Assembly (NCBI GenBank): GCA_945900785.1
Contig: CAMDJM010000039.1
Span: 1 to 43,248, forward strand
Direction of reading: 5' to 3'
Length of the DNA stretch: 43,248 nt
Source of the DNA: Akkermansia muciniphila
Lineage (GTDB): Bacteria; Verrucomicrobiota; Verrucomicrobiia; Verrucomicrobiales; V1-33
Part shown: positions 7,123-16,579 of the stretch, one piece after another
Position numbering within the stretch: position 1 is the first letter of the stretch
Layout: every line of letters begins with the position of its first letter
Made by a program: the position numbers and the translations under genes
Notes under the pieces: model-generated
The model's database searches: none
The model's input: the letters and a program-made list of their open reading frames with translations, nothing else
Told to the model about the DNA's origin: nothing

Positions 7123-8795
7123 GTGATACCCCGCCAGCCTTTCCCCCATCCAGCCCGCGGCACTGGTGGTCGAATCCTATCTTCCGCCGATACGCCCGTT
7201 CGCGGCTGCGGCCGCAGGCTCTGATGGCTGGTCTGCTGGTGGTGGGCATTATTGCGGCGTTTATTTATTTTGGGGTGCGCACGGGTTTCCGCTACCAGGC
7301 GCACATGGTGGAAGCGGATGCGGAGCGCGCGGTGCTGGTGCCGCTTTTGATTTTCCAAGCCATCATTTTATTCCTGGCAGGCACGGGGCAAGTGGCGGCG
7401 GGGATCACGGCGGAGGCGGATGAAGGCACCCTGGACTATCAACGGCTTTCCCCAATGACGCCTTTGGCCAAGGTGCTGGGCTACGTCACGGGCTTGCCGG
7501 TGCGGGAGTGGTGCCTCTTCGGTATTACCCTGCCTTTTACCGGTTGGGCGCTGTGGAAGGGGGAGGTGGAGGCGGCCTCCTGGGTGCCGGTCTATGCGGC
7601 GCTGCTTTCCTCGGCAGTGCTCTATCACCTGACCGGGCTGGTGGCAGGGACGGTGGTGAAAAACCGCCGCTGGGCGTTTCTGGTTTCCATCGGGGTAATT
7701 TTTTTGTTGTATACGGTGATCCCGCAGGCAGCGAAATTCGGTCTGGTTTACTTCAAGTATCTGACGCTGTGGCCAGTGGTGGACGAGAACATCGCCGGGA
7801 TGATGCCCCGGGAGGCAGGGGGGTTGATCCGCCTGGCAAAATCGCTGGAACCGGATGTCCGGTTCTTTGGGCTGCATTTTTCGGAGATCGCGTTCACGCT
7901 GTTTACCCAGATTTTTCTGAGCCTGACATTTGGCATGATGTTGTGGCGGCGCTGGCGCCGGGCAGAGTCGCATTTGCTGGGCAAGGCCTGGGCGCTGGGC
8001 ATTTTTGCCTGGATGCAGCTGATGCTGCTCGGAAATGCGCTGCCGCTGATCGCGCCTGGACTGTTGTTTCCATCCCGGCAGTTCAACCGCCGGTTCTTCC
8101 GTGAGGAAAATTGGCAGCCGCAGGTGAGCGAAGCGGTGGTGATGATCGGGGTGTATGGGGCGGTGACTCTGCTGCTGATGGTGGTGCTGACCCTGATCAT
8201 CACTCCAGGGACAGAGCAGCAAATTACCGGTCTGCAGCGGGGACGGAAGCTGGGATGGAAAAGGCTGCCTCCTTTGTCCGATCCGGCGTCGTCGCTCTGG
8301 ATCGTGGTCCTGATGGCGGTGGCAGGAGCGGCGGGCTGGACCGTTTTCTCGACCCAGCTCCTCGGGTCTGAGTGGTTTGCCGGGCATCAGTTGGTGCCCT
8401 ATGCCAGCGGGGCCTTTCTGCTGGTGCTGCTGGGCGGTGGCTTGATTTGTCAGGGGGTGCTGGAGGCCTGGGGTGGCCAGCGCTTTTTCCTTGTGTGTGT
8501 GTTTGGCGCGGTCCTGCCGGTGATGGTGGGCGGGATCGTGGCTTCCGTAGGCGACCGCTCCCTGACGGCAGCGACCTGGCTGGCAGGAGTTTTGCCGGTG
8601 GCGTCGCCAGTCTATGCGGCGGTGGTGCTGGTGCCCACCGTGGATGTGCCCCGGGATGTGGTGCGGGCGCTGCCGCGGGCGTTTTGGTTTTGGCAGGTGG
8701 TCACGGCGCTGGCAACCGGCTGGGTGGTCTGGCGCCTGCGGGAGATCCGGCAGGCGCGCCGGGCCCTGGTCTACAAGGAGGACGGGCGATCCTGA
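7119..8795 (+). CDS. ABC-2-type transporter permease
   Basis: A 558-residue integral membrane protein with about twelve hydrophobic segments, beginning near residue 35 (LMAGLLVVGIIAAFIYFGV) and ending near 535. The length and the double set of membrane segments suggest a fused or duplicated ABC-2 permease, as in exporters that need only one permease gene. It starts four bases inside the ATPase gene. It would form the membrane channel of the exporter. No substrate-binding protein gene is nearby, which fits export rather than import. A dead response-regulator remnant lies just downstream on the opposite strand. Confidence 0.82.
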   Translation: MSDTPPAFPPSSPRHWWSNPIFRRYARSRLRPQALMAGLLVVGIIAAFIYFGVRTGFRYQAHMVEADAERAVLVPLLIFQAIILFLAGTGQVAAGITAEADEGTLDYQRLSPMTPLAKVLGYVTGLPVREWCLFGITLPFTGWALWKGEVEAASWVPVYAALLSSAVLYHLTGLVAGTVVKNRRWAFLVSIGVIFLLYTVIPQAAKFGLVYFKYLTLWPVVDENIAGMMPREAGGLIRLAKSLEPDVRFFGLHFSEIAFTLFTQIFLSLTFGMMLWRRWRRAESHLLGKAWALGIFAWMQLMLLGNALPLIAPGLLFPSRQFNRRFFREENWQPQVSEAVVMIGVYGAVTLLLMVVLTLIITPGTEQQITGLQRGRKLGWKRLPPLSDPASSLWIVVLMAVAGAAGWTVFSTQLLGSEWFAGHQLVPYASGAFLLVLLGGGLICQGVLEAWGGQRFFLVCVFGAVLPVMVGGIVASVGDRSLTAATWLAGVLPVASPVYAAVVLVPTVDVPRDVVRALPRAFWFWQVVTALATGWVVWRLREIRQARRALVYKEDGRS

Positions 8796-8811
8796 CGGAC
8801 CCTGGGGTTCT

Positions 8812-9166
8812 TCAGGCGGCGGCTTCCACGGGCGCGGGGAAGATGGCCTTGGGTATGAGGCTGACGCCTTCCAAATTGCAGGGTTTGGGCAGGAATTCTC
8901 CGGAGACTTCCATAGTGTTGGAGGAATGCAGCAGGTGGAGGATGGTGCAGAGCATGCGCCGGATGGCGGGTTAGACTTCGACGACGAGGATTCTCCAGCC
9001 GCTGCCTGCGGGGAAGGCACCAGGGCGCGGGCGGACCAAACTCCAGAATGGCGGCCTCGGGAATCGCCAGGGTGGTGGGTGAGCTTTCGAAGGCCGGTCC
9101 CTTTCCTCCATACCGGAAACGCCAGCGGAAAATAGCAATTTCTTTAATCTTCCGGGCGGAATCCAA
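8812..9166 (-). pseudogene. Decayed response-regulator receiver domain (possibly the tail of a hybrid kinase)
   Basis: No intact gene lies between 8796 and 9192. Read on the minus strand, 9030-8812 gives PAGSGWRILVVEV, a TAA stop (8971-8973), PAIRRMLCTILHLLH, and then, with the middle of the domain missing, GEFLPKPCNLEGVSLIPKAI and a terminal stop at 8812-8814. The first part matches the start of a receiver domain (ILVVEDNPAIRRML) and the last part matches its end (LPKPYDL...L). About 70 central residues, including the phosphoacceptor Asp, are gone. The closest visible relative is the receiver of the neighbouring histidine kinase (IVEDNLPLQRMLCGMV, YLPKPYDLNKL). Upstream, in another frame, a FESSP motif at about 9080 may be a further kinase remnant; that part is weak. 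Confidence 0.65.
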
Positions 9167-9192
9167 CGGGGGGGAGAGTTAGCGGGTCCCGA

Positions 9193-11631
9193 TTAGCGCG
9201 GCGAAAGCACCAGTTCCTCCAGCCGGGCCCTGCGTTCCGGCTTGGGCTGGGCTTCGACGGGAAACAGGTCTTCCAGGAGGGCCGCGAGTTTGTTCAGGTC
9301 GTAAGGTTTTGGCAGGTAATTCCGCTCCCCCGGCTGAATTTCCACGGGGTGGAGCATTTCAGAACTATAGCCGGAGGAATACACGATTTTCAGCTTGGGG
9401 TGGCCGCTCTGCAGGCGCTGGCCGAGGCCCAAGCCGCTCATGCTGCCAGGCATGACAATGTCAGTGATCAGCAGATCGATCCTTTCCCCCAGCCGTTCCT
9501 TGTCCCACAGCACCAGTGCCTCATCCGCACTGCTGGCGCTATGGACGGTAAATCCAAAGCGGCGCACCATACCGCAAAGCATGCGTTGCAGCGGAAGATT
9601 ATCCTCCACGATCATCACTGTGCGGTTTTGGCCAGATGGCGCGCTGGGCCTCCGCCTGGCATGAGGGGCTGACACCGGCTGCGGGGCCGGCGCACTGGCG
9701 GCGGGCAGGAAAATGCGCAACTCTGATCCCTGGCCAGGGCTGGATTCCACCTCGATCCAGCCGGAGAGCTGGGCGACCAGTCCATACACCATGGGCAAGC
9801 CCAGGCCGCTGCCTCGACCAAATTCCTTGGTGGTGAAAAAGGGTTCGAAGATACGGGAGCGCACTTCCTCACTCATTCCGCAGCCTTCATCCCGGATGCT
9901 TAAACAAAGATAGGAGGCGCCAGTTTTCAGGCGGCTGTCTTGGCGTCCTTCATGGTTTGGAGAGGACATATCCCTCACCTGCACCAGAATGCGCCCGCCG
10001 TTAGGCATGGCATCCCGCGCATTGAGGATGAGGTTCATCACGATATGGTGCACCGCCGCAGGATCAGCCATCACGGCTCCCAGGCCGGGTCCGCCATGCA
10101 TTTCGATGAGGCAATGATCGCCAATCACCCGGGCCAGCATCGTAATCTGGCTTTGCAGGGTTTGCTCCAGATTGATGGGCTGGAGGGCCAGCACCTGCTG
10201 CCTGCCAAAGGCGAGCAACTGCTGGGTCAGTTCCGCCGCACGCCAGCCTGAGGTAAGGACTTCTGTGAGGGATTCCCGACAGGAGGAAGGCAGGGTGGTA
10301 TCCGCGACCTGATCACTGATCCTCCCCAGGATAACCGTCATAATATTGTTAAAATCATGGGCAATGCCCGCTGCCAACTGACCGACCACTTCCATTTTCT
10401 GGCTTTGGCGGAGTTGATCTTCTGCCGCCAGACGGTCGCTGATATCATCAGCAACCATCAGCAGATGCCGCTCCCTGCCAATCATGAAGGATTCGCGCGA
10501 AACCAGTAGCGTGCTTTCCTGACCGTTGGCTTTCCTGATCCGGCAGGTTTCCCCCTGCAGGGGACCTGGGGCCGTCAATTTCAGCATCAGAGCCGGATTT
10601 GCCGCCAGCAAAGTCGTGACGGGCGAGTTTCTTCCAGCAACATTGTCCGGAAATCCCTGGGCCAGCCGGAGCAAAGGGGCATTGGCGTTGCTGACGGCTC
10701 CTGTGGTGGCATTCAGAATGGCCATGGGCAGAGGTGTCAGATGGAAGGCCTGGGAAAAGCGCTCCTCTGTGGCCCGGGTGAGTTCGATCTGGTGCTGCAG
10801 GTGCTGCGTGCGCTCCAGGACCAGGGCATCCAGCTTCGAGCGTTCCTCCCGCAGATGCCCGGATTCCCGTTTTTCTGCCCGGTGTTCCAAGGTCAAAATC
10901 CAAAGACCCAGCCCAACGATAAGGGATAGAAAGAGAAAGGCTCCGATGAGAAAACTCTGGAGGGCAGAAGTGCGTCCCAACTGCACAAGGTGGATCCATT
11001 CCTTGGCGTTCAGGTCTACGCCCAACATGGCCTCTGTCCTGCCCTGGGCATCCCGCAGGGGATAGTAGAAAGTCACCCAGGTGCCCCACCGGTCGGATTC
11101 CGGCTCATCGCTGAAACTGGCCTTTTCCGTCAGGGCGGCCGTCAGGGCGGTGCCGGTAACCTCGTAGATTTCGCCAATCGGCACTCGGGCTTCATTGGTT
11201 CCGTCGTAGGTCCCGTTATGGTTGTAATCGGTCTCGCAGGCGGCGACAAAACGCAGTTTTCCAGCTTCCAGCCGGTAGGTGTAGAGACTGGCGAGGCGTG
11301 GATTGGTGGCCAGCCAGCGTTTTTGGGCCGCGATGATATTGAGATAGGCGGGATCCGTGTCAGGTGTGGTAAAAGATAGGCCGGCGTGACCCATGCGCTC
11401 GATTTCACCCGCATAAGTGGGGGCGATGCCGGTGAGGGTTTCCTCCAGGCGCATCCGCTCACGGTGCCCGGCTTGCCTGGCCCCGAACCAGGCGGCAATG
11501 ATAATCCCCAGCATCCCGGCTGCTGCCACCAGCGTCAGCCGATGCAGCAGGCCCCGGCAGATCAGCCAGCCCAGGACAGTTGCCGTAGCAGCCAGCGTGA
11601 CCGTGGCGAAAATTATGAAATCATGGGGCAA
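9193..11631 (-). CDS. Hybrid sensor histidine kinase with receiver domain
   Basis: An 812-residue membrane sensor. Two hydrophobic segments (about 5-23 and 33-50) are followed by an extracytoplasmic sensor of Cache-like appearance (about 55-222) and a third membrane segment (225-248). Next come a coiled coil, a PAS-like domain (about 288-400), and a HisKA domain with phosphoacceptor His425 in AAGIAHDFNNI. The HATPase has N-box NLILNARDAM (533-542), G1 DEGCGM (581-586) and G2 GSGLGLPMVYG (607-617). The C-terminal receiver has VEDN and phosphoacceptor Asp724 in LITDIVMPG. The only in-frame start near the homology is TTG at 11631. A strong promoter lies 35-65 bases upstream. No intact partner regulator is adjacent; a dead receiver lies downstream. 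Confidence 0.9.
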   Translation of the reverse strand: MPHDFIIFATVTLAATATVLGWLICRGLLHRLTLVAAAGMLGIIIAAWFGARQAGHRERMRLEETLTGIAPTYAGEIERMGHAGLSFTTPDTDPAYLNIIAAQKRWLATNPRLASLYTYRLEAGKLRFVAACETDYNHNGTYDGTNEARVPIGEIYEVTGTALTAALTEKASFSDEPESDRWGTWVTFYYPLRDAQGRTEAMLGVDLNAKEWIHLVQLGRTSALQSFLIGAFLFLSLIVGLGLWILTLEHRAEKRESGHLREERSKLDALVLERTQHLQHQIELTRATEERFSQAFHLTPLPMAILNATTGAVSNANAPLLRLAQGFPDNVAGRNSPVTTLLAANPALMLKLTAPGPLQGETCRIRKANGQESTLLVSRESFMIGRERHLLMVADDISDRLAAEDQLRQSQKMEVVGQLAAGIAHDFNNIMTVILGRISDQVADTTLPSSCRESLTEVLTSGWRAAELTQQLLAFGRQQVLALQPINLEQTLQSQITMLARVIGDHCLIEMHGGPGLGAVMADPAAVHHIVMNLILNARDAMPNGGRILVQVRDMSSPNHEGRQDSRLKTGASYLCLSIRDEGCGMSEEVRSRIFEPFFTTKEFGRGSGLGLPMVYGLVAQLSGWIEVESSPGQGSELRIFLPAASAPAPQPVSAPHARRRPSAPSGQNRTVMIVEDNLPLQRMLCGMVRRFGFTVHSASSADEALVLWDKERLGERIDLLITDIVMPGSMSGLGLGQRLQSGHPKLKIVYSSGYSSEMLHPVEIQPGERNYLPKPYDLNKLAALLEDLFPVEAQPKPERRARLEELVLSPR

Positions 11632-11667
11632 GTGAGGAGAAGGGGGGTGGTTCGCTAAATTTTATGG

Positions 11668-11696
11668 AAAATACTTAAAATTATGGATAATGTCAA
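11668..11696 (-). promoter_or_regulatory. Sigma70-like promoter of the histidine kinase gene
   Basis: On the minus strand a perfect TTGACA (11691-11696) is followed after exactly 17 bases by TATTTT (11668-11673). Transcription would start near 11661, 30 bases before the TTG start codon. The surrounding 40 bases are AT-rich against a GC-rich background, which supports a real promoter. Confidence 0.6.
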
Positions 11697-11905
11697 GCTT
11701 TTTTGAGCCGGCCACGGGTTCACTACAAAGATTTCCCTTAAATGCGGGTTTCCTCCTGAACCCGGAACCACGCTGCTGACATCCCTGGCTGGCCTGACTG
11801 GCCTGCGTTTACTCCAGTGGAAACGGGCCTTATTAAAATTGGCCGGTGCGTTGCCTGCGGCGGTGAAAATGGGGAATCTCGGAGATTTTTCATGGGAAGA
11901 CAAGG

Positions 11906-14900
11906 ATGGTTCTGATAAAGTGGGACTGCGTGAGATCGTGTTCCTCCCTCTGTTGGCTGAAGTTCCCCGCAGGCTTGTGCCTGTGCTGGAGTCCGGCGGC
12001 CTTGTGGGCCCAGACCGCAGGCGTGGAGATCCACGAAATCATGGCAGATAACCGCAGTGGACTGCGGGATGAGGATGGAGCGGCCTCCGATTGGCTGGAA
12101 CTGCACAATGCCACGGATCTTCCGGTCTCACTTGCGGGGGCTTTCCTGACGGATTCTGCGGACCAGCCGGGGAAATGGCCCGTGCCGGCGGTGGTGCTTC
12201 CGCCGCAGGGGTATCTGGTGATTTTTGCCAGCGGGAAGGACCGCCGGGATCCGCAGGGCCGGCTGCACACGAATTTTTCCCTCTCCAAAAATGGGGAATA
12301 CCTCGCCCTGACCTCGCAGGGCCAGGTGGTGTCAGGATTTGTCCCGGCCTATCCGCCACAATTTGGGGACGTCTCCTACGGCTACGCTGCCAGTGGCAGC
12401 AGCATGCGGGTCTATCTGCAGCGGCCCACCCCAGGGGCGGCGAATGATGCCAGCTCCGGCCAGCCGGATGGAGTGCAAATCGCGCCGGCCAGCGGCACCT
12501 TTACCGGCAGCATGACTATCACCCTGAGCACGCCTGCTGCGGGAGCGGCGATTCATTTCACCCTGGACGGCACCCTGCCGACGGCCGCTTCCCCCATTTA
12601 TAGCAATCCCTTGCCCATGAGTGCCACGACGCAACTGCGCGCGGTGGCCCGGCGGAATGGAATCACCAGCCCGGTGACGGGTGCCTCGTGGATCCGGCTA
12701 TCCTCCGGGCTGGCGGCCTACCATTCGCCGTTGCCTATCATGGTGGTGGAAAACTTCAATCATGGGCCCGTGCCTGCCAAGGGACTTTCCACCCAGCAGG
12801 TCGCCCAACAGTCGGCAGTGTGGCAAGTCATGGAGCGGCGCGGCGGCACGGCGGGCTGGGAAAATCCGCCGCAATGCTCCGGGGACATCGGTATCCGGGG
12901 CAGGGGGTATTTTTCCAGCACCTGGTCGAAGATGCCTTATGCCGTGGAATGCCGCGCTCCGGACGGCCAGACGGTGGAGAGCGCTCCTCTCGGATTGCCC
13001 TCGAATGAGGATTGGGTGCTTTACTATCCGGACCCGGCGGACTTCCGGGATCCGTCGATGCTCGCCAACACCTTCATCTACGAACTGAGCCGCCGCCTTG
13101 GCCGCTACGCGCCGCGCTTCCGTTTTGTGGAGCTGTTTCTCAATACCGATGGCGGGGATCTCACTCCGGCGGACCGTCAGGGCGTATATGTGTTATTGGA
13201 AAAAATTTCCCGGGGTCCCCGCCGCCTGGACTTTGAGGCGCTGAGTCCAGATGGGGCCAGTGGCGGCGCGTTGCTTTCCATCAACCGGCCGGATTCCATT
13301 CCGGAGACGGGTTTCCCCACCGCCAACGGCGCGGCGAGGCCCCAGTTTTTCCGCGCTGCTGGTCCTGACCGGATCCTCCAGACCACCCCGGATGTCCTTA
13401 CCTTGGCTGGCGATGACCTGCCAAACAACAGCAGCGCAGCCCTGAACTTCGAGCAACCGGGCGGCTATCGCATCCTGCCGGCGCAGCGGACCGCGCTGGA
13501 AGCCTGGTTCCGGCAATTTGAAAACGCGCTCTATCATCCCGTCGATTGGCGTGATCCGGTGTCAGGGTGGCGGAAATGGCTGGTAGAGGAGGATTGGGCG
13601 CAGGGCTATCTCCTGCAAAATTTCACCCGTCATTTCGATGCCCTGCGGCTCAGCGTCTACCCCTGGCTGGGGGATGACCGGAAGCTGAGGCTGGGGCCGG
13701 TCTGGGACGTGACTCCGGACAGCTTCAGTGGGGGGGAAGCCCCGGACCATTTCCTCTACTATCGGGCCGGCCAATTGTGGTTCCCCAGGCTTTTTGCCGA
13801 TCCCGATTTCAAGCAAACCTATCTGGACCAATGGACCCGCTGGCGGCGCACCGGATTCAGCGATGCCGCCATGGAATCCATCATTGATGCCCAGGCGGCG
13901 GAAATTACGGCGGCCAAGGCCGTGGCCCAGGGGATTCCCAATGCCGCCGCCTGGGCGGCACGGCTGGCGGTGATGAAGCACTGGGTGAAAGGCCGGGCCG
14001 CCTTTTTTGACAATAGCTTTGTCCCTTTGCCTGTGTTCGGAGATCCGGGCGGCATCGTCCTGGCAGGGAGTGCGGTCAATATCACTTCCAATGCACCGGA
14101 GTGGTGGGTGACCACGGATGGCAGCGATCCACGCCTGCCGGGGGGAGCCGTGTCGCCGCTGGCTTTACCCAATGCCACCAGCGTGGTGATCAGTCAGGAT
14201 GCCAGGCTGACCGCCCGCAGCCGGAATGGAGCGGAGTGGAGTGGTCCGGTGACTGCAGTTTACGCGGTGGGAGCAGAGCCTGCCACGGCTTCCAATCTGC
14301 TGATTTCCGAGATTCACTATCATCCTGCTGCGCCCACGGCTGCGGAAGCGGCAGAGGGATTCCGGAAGCGGCGGGACTTTGAGTTTTTGGAACTCTATCA
14401 TCCCGGACCAGGGAAAATCAGCCTGCACGATGTGCGCCTGATCCTGAATCCCGAGGCCTTTGCCCCGGCTTGGGAGGGGGCTTCGGCGGATCAATGGACG
14501 CTGCCGCCGGGAGGGCGGATGGTGTTGGTGGGCAACCGTTCGGCCTTTGTCAGGCGCTATGGGGCGGCAGTTGGGCCGCTTGGCGGAGTTTTTCAGGATT
14601 CCCTGGAGGATGATGGCGGCGTGGTTCGCCTGCAAAGGACGGACGGCAGCCTGATTTCGGTCCTGGAATATGGCACCCGCGCCCCCTGGCCGGCGGCGGC
14701 AGACGGGGCGGGCTACAGCCTGACCCTTCGGGAAGGGGCCGCCCCGGGCAGCCCAAGGTCCTGGCGCAGCAGCGTGAGCGTTCACGGCAGCCCAGGCAGC
14801 AGCGATGCGGTGCCTTGGTCAGGATCAACGGATGCGGCATGGCGGGCTTACGCCTTGGGACCGGAGCCTGCGTTGATACTTTCCGGCAGCAGCTCCTCCC

Positions 14901-15100
14901 GTCAGTTGTCCCTTATAGTGCCCCCCGGGGCGGACCAGGCGCGGTATGGGGTGGAGGCTTCGGCGGACCTGCAGAGCTGGCAGCCGGCTGACTGGAGCGG
15001 GCCCACCGAAGGCCGCTCCTTTGCCGGTGGATACCTTCTTTACTGGACATCCCCGGCCACTTCCTCACGCTTTTTACGGATCCGGGCGGTGCCACCCTGA
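11906..15100 (+). CDS. Secreted CotH-like protein with lamin-tail and chitobiase-type domains
   Basis: A 1064-residue exported protein. An N-terminal hydrophobic, Cys-rich signal peptide probably ends near AALWAQ (about 31-36). A lamin-tail domain follows (about 40-170, SDWLELHN), then a chitobiase/hexosaminidase C-terminal-like beta domain (about 190-260, IHFTLDGTLPTAASPIY). The CotH-family region spans about 270-690 (IGIRGRGYFSSTWSKMPY, YVLLEKISRGPRRLD, GPVWDVTPDSFSG). After it come a second chitobiase-like domain (about 715-785, WWVTTDGSDP) and a second lamin-tail domain (about 790-935, LLISEIHYHP). The best-known CotH proteins are kinases of spore coat proteins; PVC homologues are surface proteins of unknown substrate. 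It is convergent with the DUF1501 gene, 9 bases away. Confidence 0.82.
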   Translation: MVLIKWDCVRSCSSLCWLKFPAGLCLCWSPAALWAQTAGVEIHEIMADNRSGLRDEDGAASDWLELHNATDLPVSLAGAFLTDSADQPGKWPVPAVVLPPQGYLVIFASGKDRRDPQGRLHTNFSLSKNGEYLALTSQGQVVSGFVPAYPPQFGDVSYGYAASGSSMRVYLQRPTPGAANDASSGQPDGVQIAPASGTFTGSMTITLSTPAAGAAIHFTLDGTLPTAASPIYSNPLPMSATTQLRAVARRNGITSPVTGASWIRLSSGLAAYHSPLPIMVVENFNHGPVPAKGLSTQQVAQQSAVWQVMERRGGTAGWENPPQCSGDIGIRGRGYFSSTWSKMPYAVECRAPDGQTVESAPLGLPSNEDWVLYYPDPADFRDPSMLANTFIYELSRRLGRYAPRFRFVELFLNTDGGDLTPADRQGVYVLLEKISRGPRRLDFEALSPDGASGGALLSINRPDSIPETGFPTANGAARPQFFRAAGPDRILQTTPDVLTLAGDDLPNNSSAALNFEQPGGYRILPAQRTALEAWFRQFENALYHPVDWRDPVSGWRKWLVEEDWAQGYLLQNFTRHFDALRLSVYPWLGDDRKLRLGPVWDVTPDSFSGGEAPDHFLYYRAGQLWFPRLFADPDFKQTYLDQWTRWRRTGFSDAAMESIIDAQAAEITAAKAVAQGIPNAAAWAARLAVMKHWVKGRAAFFDNSFVPLPVFGDPGGIVLAGSAVNITSNAPEWWVTTDGSDPRLPGGAVSPLALPNATSVVISQDARLTARSRNGAEWSGPVTAVYAVGAEPATASNLLISEIHYHPAAPTAAEAAEGFRKRRDFEFLELYHPGPGKISLHDVRLILNPEAFAPAWEGASADQWTLPPGGRMVLVGNRSAFVRRYGAAVGPLGGVFQDSLEDDGGVVRLQRTDGSLISVLEYGTRAPWPAAADGAGYSLTLREGAAPGSPRSWRSSVSVHGSPGSSDAVPWSGSTDAAWRAYALGPEPALILSGSSSSRQLSLIVPPGADQARYGVEASADLQSWQPADWSGPTEGRSFAGGYLLYWTSPATSSRFLRIRAVPP

Positions 15101-15109
15101 CGTTCCCGT

Positions 15110-16570
15110 TCAGGCCAGCAGGCCTTGGATGACGTGGCCATGGACATCAGTGAGGCGGCGCTCGATGCCGTTGTGATAGAAACTGAGGCGCTCGTGATCG
15201 AGACCGAGGAGGTGCAGGATCGTGGCGTGGAAATCATAGACGGTAGCGGTATCCACGGCGGCTTGGTAGCCGAATTCATCCGTAGCCCCGTAGCTGGAGC
15301 CCCGTTTCACGCCTGCTCCGGCCATCCATGCCGTAAAGCCCTTGGGATTATGGTCGCGGCCACTGGCTCCTTTTTGGAAGGTCGGCATGCGGCCGAATTC
15401 CGTGCACCACACCACGAGGGTGTCCTCGAGGAGCCCGCGCTGTTTCAGATCAGCGAGGAGCGCGGCGGTGGGCTGGTCCATCACTTCGCCGTGTTTGACG
15501 TATTGCTCCTGGAGAGTTTTGTGGCCGTCCCAGTTGCTGACCCCTTCGCCTCCGGTTTGATAGGCCCCATTGAAAAGCTGGACGAAGCGCACGCCCTTCT
15601 CCACCAGACGCCGGGCGAGGATGCAGTTCCGGGCGTAGGCGGCTTTGAGATCCTTGACCGGGTTGCCGCCCTGGTCTGCTCCATACATTTTCAGAATGTG
15701 GGCCGGCTCGGAGGAAATGTCAGCGGTTTCCGGCACGGAGAGCTGCATGCGGGCCGCCAGTTCGTAGCTGGAAAGCCGTGCCGCCAGTTCGTTATCGCCT
15801 GGCAGGCGCTCCATTTGGTGACGGTTCAGGGTGGCGATAAATTGCCGGGTGGCGTGGTCCGTGGGCTGGGAAAAGACCGGCGGTCGCTGCAGATTGCGGA
15901 GGGGCGTGTTGGCGTTGAAGTCGGTGCCCTGGAAGGCGGCAGGCAGGAATCCGGAGCCCCAGAAGTTGCCTGCGGATTGCGGGGCTCCCCGGGGATCCGG
16001 GATGGCAACATAGGCGGGCAGGTTATCGTTTTCGCTGCCCAGGGCGTAATTGGTCCAGGCTCCCATGCTGGGAAATCCGTCGAGGGTGAACCCGGTGGCC
16101 ATGAAGTTTTCGCCAGGACCGTGGGTATTGGTTTTTCCGGTGAGGGAGTGGATGAAGCACATCTCATCCGCGTGGGCACCGAGGTGCGGCACCAGGTCTG
16201 ATATCATTTTGCCGCATTGGCCATAAGGCCGGAATTCCCACGGGCTGCGGTTCAGATTGCCCTGCTCCCCCTGAAAGGTGACCAATCCTTCCGCCCCGGG
16301 CATGGGTTTGCCATGGTGCTGGATCAGGGCAGGCTTGTAATCGAAAGTGTCAATCTGACTAACCGCTCCGGAACAGAAAATCATCAGCACCCGCTTCGCC
16401 CTGGCAGGATGATGGGGGGACCGGGGAGCGTTGGGGTTGGCAGGATTAATGAGGGGCCGGACCGGAGTGGCGGAAGCCTGGTCCTGGGCCAGCAGGTGAG
16501 TCAGGGCGATACCCCCCAGCCCGGTGAGGGTTTGACCCAAAAAGCGGCGGCGGTCGAGGAGTGGGTTCAT
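15110..16570 (-). CDS. DUF1501 family protein, Tat-exported
   Basis: A 486-residue protein with a twin-arginine signal ([20 protein letters not shown] at 6-25) and the DUF1501 fold, which is related to sulfatases and alkaline phosphatases ([40 protein letters not shown]). It would be exported folded to the periplasm. In PVC bacteria DUF1501 genes almost always follow a DUF1549/DUF1553 cytochrome gene, as here with a 9-base gap. The substrate and reaction are unknown; roles in handling sulfated polysaccharides have been proposed from context. It is the last gene of the long minus-strand unit. Confidence 0.87.
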   Translation of the reverse strand: MNPLLDRRRFLGQTLTGLGGIALTHLLAQDQASATPVRPLINPANPNAPRSPHHPARAKRVLMIFCSGAVSQIDTFDYKPALIQHHGKPMPGAEGLVTFQGEQGNLNRSPWEFRPYGQCGKMISDLVPHLGAHADEMCFIHSLTGKTNTHGPGENFMATGFTLDGFPSMGAWTNYALGSENDNLPAYVAIPDPRGAPQSAGNFWGSGFLPAAFQGTDFNANTPLRNLQRPPVFSQPTDHATRQFIATLNRHQMERLPGDNELAARLSSYELAARMQLSVPETADISSEPAHILKMYGADQGGNPVKDLKAAYARNCILARRLVEKGVRFVQLFNGAYQTGGEGVSNWDGHKTLQEQYVKHGEVMDQPTAALLADLKQRGLLEDTLVVWCTEFGRMPTFQKGASGRDHNPKGFTAWMAGAGVKRGSSYGATDEFGYQAAVDTATVYDFHATILHLLGLDHERLSFYHNGIERRLTDVHGHVIQGLLA

Positions 16571-16579
16571 GGCTTTATG

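Noticed and set aside
7368..9020. 550-codon minus-strand frame opposite the ABC permease
   Set aside because: Low-complexity Pro/His/Gln/Arg composition without domains; it is a shadow of the permease gene.
11700..11905. Small gene upstream of the CotH-like gene
   Set aside because: Frames are open on both strands, but none has a convincing start, motif or composition; it is more likely a leader and promoter region.
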